Source: Acidobacteriota bacterium
GTDB lineage: Bacteria; Acidobacteriota; Terriglobia; Terriglobales; Acidobacteriaceae
Direction of reading: 5' to 3'
Length of the DNA stretch: 64,000 bases
Assembly (NCBI GenBank): GCA_021846275.1
Contig: JAJZBZ010000008.1
Location: forward strand, 1 to 64,000
Below the pieces are notes generated by a model. The model had not been told where the DNA came from, did no database searches, and was given only the letters and a program-made list of their open reading frames with translations. Shown here in pieces: positions 57,829 to 64,000 of this stretch; positions within the stretch are counted from its first letter, which is position 1; every line of letters begins with the position of its first letter. A program made the position numbers and the translations under genes.

Positions 57829-58437
57829 ATGCCCGTCTCCTGCATCCTTCTCGCCGCCGGCGCCAGTCGCAGGCTGGGCCAGCCGAAGCAGCTCGTGCGC
57901 CTCGGCGGTGAAACCCTGCTGGAGCGAAGCGTGCGACTGGCTCTGCTGGCAGGCTGCGAGCGGGTTTTCGTCGTGCTCGGCGCGCAGGCCGAGCGGATTC
58001 GCGCCGAGATGGATGGGGAGATTGCTGCCCACAGTGAGGTCACGTTACTGGTGAACGAGCAGTGGGAGCAGGGAATCGCTTCGTCGATCCGTGCCGGAGC
58101 CGCGCGGCTGCGGCAGGATGGCTCCGCCAGCGGCGCGCTGCTGATGGCCTGCGATCAGCCGTTCCTCACGGTCGAGCATCTGCGCCTTCTGCTCGCAGCC
58201 TTTGCCGAGCGTGGCGAGCGGGAGATTGCAGCCTCGCTATACGGCGATACGCTCGGCATTCCAGCCGTCTTTCCGCGCAGCCGATTCACCGATCTGCTCG
58301 CGCTTCGGGGCGACCGGGGCGCGCGCCATCTGCTGCGACAGGAGCCGCAGCTTGTCACCGTTGCCTGCGCCGCGGCGGCGCTTGATGTGGACACGCCGGA
58401 GGATCTCGCGCGTCTGAATCAGCAGTCCAATCCGTAA
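57829..58437 (+). CDS. MobA/MocA-like nucleotidyltransferase (molybdenum cofactor type)
   Basis: Transfers CMP or GMP to molybdopterin in MocA/MobA enzymes. The 202-residue GT-A-like protein starts with the nucleotide-binding signature CILLAAGASRRLGQPKQL and has the metal/substrate motif MACDQPFLTVEHL and GIPAVFPRS. These fit MocA-type cytidylyltransferases. A MoaD-MoaE fusion 72 bases downstream supports a cofactor role. The upstream in-frame ATG at 57790 lies before the -10, so 57829 is chosen. Confidence 0.88.
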   Translation: MPVSCILLAAGASRRLGQPKQLVRLGGETLLERSVRLALLAGCERVFVVLGAQAERIRAEMDGEIAAHSEVTLLVNEQWEQGIASSIRAGAARLRQDGSASGALLMACDQPFLTVEHLRLLLAAFAERGEREIAASLYGDTLGIPAVFPRSRFTDLLALRGDRGARHLLRQEPQLVTVACAAAALDVDTPEDLARLNQQSNP

Positions 58438-58509
58438 CCTCATTGCTCGGATCGAATCGGGCACTTTCCTTCGCAAAGAGTGCGTCTTCTTTGTATGCTG
58501 TCAGCAGCC

Positions 58510-59247
58510 ATGCGCGTCGAAATTCTTACCTTCGGCATTCTGAAAGACCTGTTCCCCGCTTCGTCTGTCGAACTGGCCGGGGACGCGACGGTGGACGATC
58601 TTCTGCTTCGCCTGCGCGGCGGACTGGAGCCGGGCAAAGTCAATTTTCTGCGCGGCATCGCCGTCAGCGTCAATGCGCAGTTCGCGCGTGGCGATCATCG
58701 TCTCAAGGATGGCGATGTCGTGGGCCTGTTGCCGCCCGTCTCCGGTGGTTCACCCGCCGCGGAAGACGCCGTGGTCACGTTTCTCACGCGGGAGCCGATT
58801 CCGACCGCGCGCTGGATGGAGTCAATTCGCAGGCCGTGCGATGGCGCGGTCGCCGCCTTCGACGGAATCGTTCGCGACCACACGCGCACGCGCCGCACGC
58901 TCTTCCTCGATTACGAGGCTTATGAAGAGATGGCCGCGACGCAGTTGCGCGCGCTGGCCGACGCCGCGCGCGAGCGCTTCGCCGTCCGCGCGGTCACCAT
59001 CATCCACCGGCTGGGCAGGCTGGAAATCGGCCAGACATCGGTGCTCATCGTCGTCGCCTCGGCTCATCGCGCTGCGGCGCTCGATGCCTGCCGCTGGCTC
59101 ATCGACACGCTCAAGCGCACGGTGCCGATCTGGAAGAAAGAGACCTTCGAGGATGGCGCGGTATGGGCCGACGGCGAGCCGTTTCCCGACGAGATTGCGC
59201 TGACGAATGAGGTGACGAATGCTCCGCCGCCGGAGACGTGCTCTTGA
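58510..59247 (+). CDS. fused molybdopterin synthase, MoaD-MoaE
   Basis: Makes molybdopterin from cPMP using sulfur on the MoaD C-terminal Gly. The 245 residues hold a complete MoaD (1-80) ending in LLPPVSGG with Gly79-Gly80, then directly MoaE (from about 86) with IHRLGRLEIG and the catalytic Lys region TLKRTVPIWKKETFEDG. The Gly-Gly is therefore internal and must be freed by cleavage to be thiocarboxylated, as in the mycobacterial MoaX fusion. The chosen ATG is at 58510; ATGs at 58480 and 58495 are alternatives. Confidence 0.95.
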   Translation: MRVEILTFGILKDLFPASSVELAGDATVDDLLLRLRGGLEPGKVNFLRGIAVSVNAQFARGDHRLKDGDVVGLLPPVSGGSPAAEDAVVTFLTREPIPTARWMESIRRPCDGAVAAFDGIVRDHTRTRRTLFLDYEAYEEMAATQLRALADAARERFAVRAVTIIHRLGRLEIGQTSVLIVVASAHRAAALDACRWLIDTLKRTVPIWKKETFEDGAVWADGEPFPDEIALTNEVTNAPPPETCS

Positions 59248-60242
59248 AAGCGACGCGGCAAACGTCGCGGCTGCCGCTTTGCGCGTTGTCCGCACAGACC
59301 GCGTTGATCGCGCTGGCCATCTGTTTCGCAACGGCGAAGCTGGCTGATGCGCAGGGAACAGCACCGCAGGCTTCGGCCGATTCGTCGGCTCCGGTCGCTA
59401 CGCTGCGCGTCGATGTTCGTCTCGTGGACGTGCTGACCAGCGTGACCGATGCCAGTGGCGCGCCGATCGGCGGACTGGACGCGAAGGATTTCGCCGTCTT
59501 CGACAACGGAATCCAGCAGAAGATAGCGCTGTTTGAACGGCAATCGAACGTGCCGCTCAATCTGGTGCTGGCGCTCGATACCAGCGGCAGCGTGCGCAAG
59601 GACATGGATGCGGAGCGCAGTGCGGCGCGGGATTTTATCCGCAGCATCCTGCGTCCGCAGGACAGCGTCAGCGTGATTGAGTTTGCCACGAACGTGCATC
59701 AGCTCGTTCCGTTCACCAATCAGATCAGGACCATTCAGCACGGCCTGAACTCGCTGCACAGCGGCGCGGCGACAGCGCTCTACGAGGCGATCCAGAAGTC
59801 ATCCCGCAGCCTGGAGCAGCGCGAAGGCCGCAAAGTCCTCGTGCTGGTTTCTGACGGTGGCAACACCGTCGATACCGTCACCTACCGCCAGGCGCTGGAA
59901 GCGGCTCTGCGGGCCGACGTGATGATTTACTCGCTGATCGATGTGCCGATCGAGGCAAGCGCCGGGCGCGACATCGGCGGCGAGCACGCGCTGATCACGC
60001 TCTCCGGGCAGACCGGCGGGCGCTATTTCTACATCGATGCCACCGGCGCGAAAGCCTCGTTCCAGAAGATCGCAGACGACCTGCGCACGCAATATCTGAT
60101 CGGCTACTATCCCGATTTTCAGCGTGACGCGGATGTCTTTCATCGCATCCAGGTCACAATTCCACGCGCCAGCGGCGAGGGCTATCAGCTTCGTTATCGC
60201 GCGGGGTATTATGCTGACAAGAGTTCCCAAACTGCTCCGTAG
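59244..60242 (+). CDS. exported VWA-domain protein (acidobacterial VWFA-related type)
   Basis: A 332-residue exported protein: signal peptide (cleavage near LADAQGTA), a short beta region (LRVDVRLVDVLTSVTD) and a VWA domain with MIDAS LALDTSGSVRKD and LVLVSDGGNTVD, ending in RYRAGYYADK. This layout is common and multicopy in Acidobacteria; the ligand is unknown. The start is a TTG at 59244 overlapping the moaDE stop, with GGAG eight bases upstream; a GTG at 59238 is too close to that site. Confidence 0.9.
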   Translation: MKATRQTSRLPLCALSAQTALIALAICFATAKLADAQGTAPQASADSSAPVATLRVDVRLVDVLTSVTDASGAPIGGLDAKDFAVFDNGIQQKIALFERQSNVPLNLVLALDTSGSVRKDMDAERSAARDFIRSILRPQDSVSVIEFATNVHQLVPFTNQIRTIQHGLNSLHSGAATALYEAIQKSSRSLEQREGRKVLVLVSDGGNTVDTVTYRQALEAALRADVMIYSLIDVPIEASAGRDIGGEHALITLSGQTGGRYFYIDATGAKASFQKIADDLRTQYLIGYYPDFQRDADVFHRIQVTIPRASGEGYQLRYRAGYYADKSSQTAP

Positions 60243-60355
60243 GCTGATTCTGGCGGGTCGGTCACCGTGCATCCGGCGCAATGTGTTTGCTGTCTCCTGC
60301 GCGGCGACGATACAACCATAGTTCCGCCTTCTGCTTCACAGCTTGTGTCTGCCCT

Positions 60356-60646
60356 ATGAGTCCTTTTCGACAAATGCGTGCCTCCCGCATGCCTCCGCCG
60401 GGCGAAACCGGACAAGAGGCGCTCTATCTTCGCTCGTTGAGCGAGAGGCACATTTCCATCACCGTGCTGCTGCGCGATGGCGAGTCTGTCACTGGCTGGA
60501 TCGAGTATTTTGACGACGGCATGATCCGTCTCACGCGCGAGAATCTGCCCAATCTCTTCATTTATAAGCACCAGATTCGTTCCATCACTGAGGCGGGCCA
60601 TCGCCGACTGATTCGCAATCCGGCCAATCCGCAGGAGGAAGCTTGA
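60356..60646 (+). CDS. Hfq-like Sm-fold protein (divergent)
   Basis: A 96-residue protein with an Sm fold pattern: an N-terminal helix GQEALYLRSLSERH, Sm1 as ISITVLLRDGESVTGWIEYF, and Sm2 LFIYKHQIRSI. The YKH at residues 70-72 is the Hfq hallmark. It differs from canonical Hfq in the helix and in an extended C terminus (HRRLIRNPANPQEEA). It is likely an RNA chaperone or a relative. Several ATGs (60356, 60374, 60389) are possible. Its stop overlaps the next gene's TTG. Confidence 0.82.
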   Translation: MSPFRQMRASRMPPPGETGQEALYLRSLSERHISITVLLRDGESVTGWIEYFDDGMIRLTRENLPNLFIYKHQIRSITEAGHRRLIRNPANPQEEA

Positions 60647-61575
60647 ACGCGCTGCTTCCTGATCGCTCTGCCACAGAGTTCACCTGGGTGCGCGACGTGG
60701 CGGAGATCGCAGTGGAGGCGGGAAGCCAGCTTCGCCGGTTTTTCGAGGCCGGTGTCGCCACGGAATACAAGGGCGAGGTCGATCTGGTCACAATTGCCGA
60801 TCGTACCGTTGAAGCCTATCTGCGCCGTGCGCTGATGGACAGGTTTCCGACACACGGAGTCTTTGGCGAAGAGGGAACGCGCGACCGCCTGGACGCGGAG
60901 TTTCGCTGGTACGTCGATCCGCTGGATGGCACGACAAACTTCGCTCACGGCTTTCCTCATTTCTGCGTCTCGCTGGGTCTGGAAAAACAATCTCCGGAAC
61001 AGCGAGCGCCGGAAATGCCTGCGAACGAGGATGGTCCCATCGTCGCCGCCGTCATCTACGACCCGATGCGCGAGGAGCTGTTCGTGGCCGAGGCGGGCAA
61101 AGGCGCGTGGCGCAACGGGCAGCGCATGGCCGTCTCCGCCACGCCACATCTGGCGGAGTCGCTGGTTGCCACCGGCTTTCCCAGCCGCAAGCGTCACTCC
61201 AATCCAAACATCCACTTCTATCATGAGTTCACCCTCCGCTCTCACGGTGTGCGTCGCGCCGGTTCCGCGGCGCTCGACCTCGCTTACGTTGCCTCCGCAC
61301 GGCTGGAGGCTTTCTGGGAGTTTCATCTCAACCCTTGGGACACGGCGGCTGGTTATCTGCTGGTCGAGGAGGCCGGAGGTTGTGTTTCCACCTTCGACGG
61401 CGCGCCGCGCAGACTCGACAGCCGGGAGGTGCTGGCCAGCAACGGACACATCCATGCCGAGCTGCTGGAGACCTTTGAACGGCTGTTTTCCGGCAGGGAT
61501 CTTGATCCGATTGCATCGCCAGCCGCGTACGCCGCGCGCCACCGTGCCGCGCAAATCGAGAGCCGCGAAGCCTGA
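60643..61575 (+). CDS. inositol monophosphatase family protein (SuhB-like)
   Basis: Mg-dependent phosphatase; substrates include inositol 1-phosphate, and other sugar phosphates are possible. The 310 residues have the metal motifs GEEGT and WYVDPLDGTTNFAHGFP and the C-terminal PWDTAAGYLLVEEAGG. An insert at about 115-130 (EKQSPEQRAPEMPANEDG) is unusual. The start is a TTG with AGGAGGA four bases upstream, overlapping the stop of the Hfq-like gene, so the two are co-translated. Confidence 0.94.
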   Translation: MNALLPDRSATEFTWVRDVAEIAVEAGSQLRRFFEAGVATEYKGEVDLVTIADRTVEAYLRRALMDRFPTHGVFGEEGTRDRLDAEFRWYVDPLDGTTNFAHGFPHFCVSLGLEKQSPEQRAPEMPANEDGPIVAAVIYDPMREELFVAEAGKGAWRNGQRMAVSATPHLAESLVATGFPSRKRHSNPNIHFYHEFTLRSHGVRRAGSAALDLAYVASARLEAFWEFHLNPWDTAAGYLLVEEAGGCVSTFDGAPRRLDSREVLASNGHIHAELLETFERLFSGRDLDPIASPAAYAARHRAAQIESREA

Positions 61576-61673
61576 GCGAAGCAAAGATTTTCTCTCCTCA
61601 GGCGCGTTTTTAACCCCTCTGCCTGTTGTGCTACCATTTGGCTGGCAGAACAACTCCACGGAGAGCTAACTTT

Positions 61674-61934
61674 ATGGCATACGTCATTGCAGAACCCTGT
61701 ATCGGCACCAAGGACACCGCCTGTGTGGACGCCTGTCCCGTCGATTGCATCCACCCCAAAAAAGACGAGGACGCGCACGGCGGAGTCGATCAGCTTTTCA
61801 TCGATCCGGTTGAGTGCATCGACTGCGGCGCATGCGTTCCCGCCTGCCCGGTTTCGGCCATCTTTGCCGCCGATGATCTGCCGGAAAAGTGGGCCCATTT
61901 TTCGCAGAAGAACGCCGAGCACTACGGTCGGTAG
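61674..61934 (+). CDS. 7Fe-type ferredoxin ([3Fe-4S][4Fe-4S])
   Basis: A small electron carrier of 86 residues. Cysteines at 9, 17, 21 and 25 (CIGTKDTACVDACPVDC) and 48, 51, 54 and 58 (CIDCGACVPACP) follow the FdxA-type pattern. GGAGAG precedes the ATG; an upstream in-frame ATG at 61626 lacks a ribosome site. It is a monocistronic gene with a strong terminator. Its redox partner is unknown. Confidence 0.95.
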   Translation: MAYVIAEPCIGTKDTACVDACPVDCIHPKKDEDAHGGVDQLFIDPVECIDCGACVPACPVSAIFAADDLPEKWAHFSQKNAEHYGR

Positions 61935-61980
61935 TTCTCACTTCGCTCGCGTTTCAATGGCTCTGCCAATCAGGGGCCAC

Positions 61981-62014
61981 AAAGCGCGCAGTCAGCAATG
62001 ACTGCGCGCTTTTT
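61981..62014 (+). terminator. Rho-independent terminator after the ferredoxin gene
   Basis: A perfect 14-bp stem, AAAGCGCGCAGTCA (61981-61994) with TGACTGCGCGCTTT (61999-62012), closed by GCAA and followed by T residues. Confidence 0.95.
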
Positions 62015-62052
62015 CCTTGCAATCGCTTCCTGCGAGGATCGGAAAGCGCTCC

Positions 62053-62838
62053 ATGTCATTTACCAGTGACGCCATCGTTCTGCGCACCTGGCCGGTGAAC
62101 GAAGCTGACCTGATCGTCAGCTTTCTCACGCGCGACCACGGCAAGCTCAAAGGCGTGGCCAAGGCCGCGATGAAGAGCCGTCGCCGCTTCGGCGGTTCGC
62201 TGGAGATGATGACCCAGGTGCGCGCCACCTTCGTCGAGCGGCCACGGCACGAACTGGTGCGCATCGACCACTTCGATCTTGTCGCATCGCCGTTGCGTCT
62301 GCCCACCAGCTATGCGCGCATGACCGCCCTCAGTTTTTTTGCCGAGGTCGTCGAGGAGTCGCTGCCAGACCGAAATCCGGAGGAAGTGGCGTTTCGCCTG
62401 CTCGCCGCCGTGCTCGATCACTCGGTCGAGGAGCGGCTCTGGCTCGCCATCACCTATTTCTCGCTGTGGATGACACGGCTGATGGGATGGCTGCCGGAAC
62501 TCAGCCATTGCGCCGTTTGTCGGGAGTCGCTGCTTGACGTCGGCGGCTGGTTTCATCCCGGCGCGGATGGTCTCCATTGCGCGCAGCATCGACAGCCTTC
62601 CAGCGGCGCGCTCGTCGCTGAGTCGCTTCATCTGGCGCAGCGCATTCTGCGTTGCCCCATCGCCGAGCTTGCGGCGCAGCCATGGAGTGCGCGGACGGCC
62701 GCCGATCTTCGGCGATTCGTCATTCAGTCTCTGGAGCGGCATCTGGAGCGGCGTCTGCGATCCGCCGAAGCGTTGCGCCGCATGGCGACGAGCGGCTCGA
62801 CGCGCGTCCAGAGGCCCGTCGCGACTACGTTAGAATGA
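62053..62838 (+). CDS. recO: DNA repair protein RecO
   Basis: Loads RecA in the RecFOR pathway. The 261 residues have the N-terminal OB fold ([20 protein letters not shown], then [17 protein letters not shown]) and a C-terminal helical domain with a zinc site ([18 protein letters not shown] and GLHC). The ATG at 62053 gives the family-typical N terminus; the in-frame ATG at 62017 adds only atypical residues. It is followed by glyQ after 31 bases. Confidence 0.95.
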   Translation: MSFTSDAIVLRTWPVNEADLIVSFLTRDHGKLKGVAKAAMKSRRRFGGSLEMMTQVRATFVERPRHELVRIDHFDLVASPLRLPTSYARMTALSFFAEVVEESLPDRNPEEVAFRLLAAVLDHSVEERLWLAITYFSLWMTRLMGWLPELSHCAVCRESLLDVGGWFHPGADGLHCAQHRQPSSGALVAESLHLAQRILRCPIAELAAQPWSARTAADLRRFVIQSLERHLERRLRSAEALRRMATSGSTRVQRPVATTLE

Positions 62839-62869
62839 GTTCAATCGACACGTGGTGACAGAACCTTTC

Positions 62870-63850
62870 ATGCCCGCTTCCATATCCCACTCGGATTCGC
62901 TTGTCGCCGATCCCGCTGATCGGCAACCGCTCACCTTTCAGGAACTGCTCTTTCGCCTGCAAACCTTCTGGGCCTCGCGCGGCTGCGTCCTGCAGCAGCC
63001 TTATGACGTGGAGGTTGGCGCGGGAACGATGGCTCCGGAGACGTTTCTGCGCGTCCTCGGCCCGCGACCCTATCGCGTCGGCTATGCGCAGCCCTCGCGC
63101 CGACCGGCCGATGGTCGCTACGGCGAAAACCCGAACCGGCTCTTCAAGCACACGCAGTTCCAGCTCATCCTCAAGCCGCCGCCAGACAACATTCAGGAGA
63201 TGTATCTCCAGTCGCTCTCGGCCATCGGCATCGACCTGCGCCGACACGATCTCAAATTTGAAGAGGACAACTGGGAGTCGCCCACGCTCGGAGCATGGGG
63301 CATCGGCTGGCAGGTCATGCTCGACGGGCTGGAGATCACGCAGTTCACCTATTTCCAGCAGTGCGGCGGCATCGATCTCGACCCGATGACGGCGGAAATT
63401 ACCTACGGGCTGGAGCGCATCGCGGCGTTTCTTCAGGACGTGGATTCGATCTACGATATCGTCTGGATGCGCGACCCGGCCACCGGCGCGGTCATTCGCT
63501 ACGGCGACATTCGCCTCGAAGACGAGCTTCAATTTTCCGTCTACAACTTCGAATACGCCGACGTGGGAAAACTCTGGGAGCATCTGCGGCTCTATGAGGC
63601 CGAGTGCCAGTCGCTCATCGACGGCGCACGCACGCTGGCTGACTCCGAAGACACCACCCAGATTCGCCGCTATCCGCTGCTCGGCGCCTTCGACCTCTGC
63701 CTGAAGTGTTCGCACCTCTTCAATCTTCTGGATGCGCGCGGAGCCATCTCCGTCACCGAGCGCGTCGGCGTCATCGCACGCATCCGCGCGCTTGCCGTGG
63801 GCGTTGCGCGCGCTTATACAACGCAGCAGTCGGCGGCTGGAAAAGAGTAA
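62870..63850 (+). CDS. glyQ: glycyl-tRNA synthetase alpha subunit
   Basis: Catalytic subunit of the heterotetrameric class II glycyl-tRNA synthetase. About 326 residues with [46 protein letters not shown] and [13 protein letters not shown]. GTGs at 62852 and 62855 in the same frame are alternative starts; the N terminus before the core is about 20 residues longer than in E. coli. TAGAAT at 62831 may be a -10. glyS begins five bases downstream. Confidence 0.97.
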   Translation: MPASISHSDSLVADPADRQPLTFQELLFRLQTFWASRGCVLQQPYDVEVGAGTMAPETFLRVLGPRPYRVGYAQPSRRPADGRYGENPNRLFKHTQFQLILKPPPDNIQEMYLQSLSAIGIDLRRHDLKFEEDNWESPTLGAWGIGWQVMLDGLEITQFTYFQQCGGIDLDPMTAEITYGLERIAAFLQDVDSIYDIVWMRDPATGAVIRYGDIRLEDELQFSVYNFEYADVGKLWEHLRLYEAECQSLIDGARTLADSEDTTQIRRYPLLGAFDLCLKCSHLFNLLDARGAISVTERVGVIARIRALAVGVARAYTTQQSAAGKE

Positions 63851-63855
63851 GAGCG

Positions 63856-64000
63856 ATGCCTGATTTTTTGCTTGAAATTGGCCTGGAAGAGATTCCCGCG
63901 CGCATGATCGCCGCCGCCGAGCAAGACATTCGTGAACTTGTTAAAGCGCTGCTCGGCGATGCGCGTCTGCTGCACGCCGAGTCGTCCGTCACGGCATACT
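63856..64000 (+). CDS. glyS: glycyl-tRNA synthetase beta subunit, N-terminal part
   Basis: The frame starts at the ATG at 63856 and runs off the window after 48 codons. MPDFLLEIGLEEIPARMI is the standard GlyS N terminus, and the position directly after glyQ confirms it. The remaining roughly 640 residues are outside the window. Confidence 0.96.
   Translation, partial: MPDFLLEIGLEEIPARMIAAAEQDIRELVKALLGDARLLHAESSVTAY

Overview
The window looks like a piece of an acidobacterial chromosome, probably Terriglobia/Acidobacteriaceae. It is GC-rich and densely coding. Several of its families are ones I associate with this group: a VWA protein of the acidobacterial type, a secretin fused to a cohesin-like domain, a DUF5916 outer-membrane protein, a DUF6526-like membrane protein and a divergent Hfq-like protein. 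This placement rests on family recognition, not on a search. The window is mostly core chromosome. There is no CRISPR array, rRNA operon or prophage. The only mobile DNA is the 3' end of an IS3-family transposase at the left edge.

Layout. 1-428: IS3 remnant and spacer. 429-3558 (minus): nucleoside salvage operon cdd-deoA-nupC. 3765-9069 (plus): tightly packed chemotaxis operon cheA-cheW-cheY-cheB-cheR with no receptor gene, preceded by a sigma-28-like promoter. 9165-14900 (plus): DNA repair pair lhr-nei. 14904-20172 (minus): kdsD, proS and a class A penicillin-binding protein. 20271-25965 (plus): TlpA-like thioredoxin, DsbD-alpha-like protein, GH32 and GH3 glycosidases. 26065-29297 (minus): smpB, pepA and an AI-2E family permease. 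29440-33674 (plus): secretin with a cohesin-like domain, two pseudopilins and an unknown protein. 33594-37436 (minus): lon, unknown, engB. 37762-44969: aldehyde dehydrogenase, lipoprotein, sialate O-acetylesterase, permuted NlpC/P60-like protein, DUF6526-like protein and M28 peptidase. 45067-51821 (minus): ABC-F ATPase, DUF5916 protein, feoAB. 52139-55024: proline dehydrogenase, then an ECF sigma / zinc anti-sigma / DUF3106 set. 55259-55333: tRNA-Val(CAC). 55520-57712 (minus): katG. 57829-64000 (plus): MocA-like nucleotidyltransferase, MoaD-MoaE fusion, VWA protein, Hfq-like protein, inositol monophosphatase family protein, 7Fe ferredoxin, recO, glyQ and the start of glyS.

How the genes work together. 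The left operon recycles pyrimidine nucleosides (uptake, deamination, phosphorolysis). The che genes form a complete excitation and adaptation circuit whose receptors must be encoded elsewhere. lhr-nei is a repair pair also adjacent in mycobacteria, as I recall. feoAB has a self-consistent promoter with two operator-like dyads placed for repression. The molybdenum-cofactor genes include a one-chain molybdopterin synthase whose MoaD Gly-Gly is buried inside the fusion.

The most unusual points are the pentapeptide-repeat tail on CheW, the internal MoaD Gly-Gly, the divergent Hfq-like protein, the feo operator architecture, the methionine-rich tether on the TlpA-like protein, and a set of genes whose -10 hexamer lies only 6-8 bases before the start codon, suggesting leaderless mRNAs. 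I did not find a clearly new multi-gene system.
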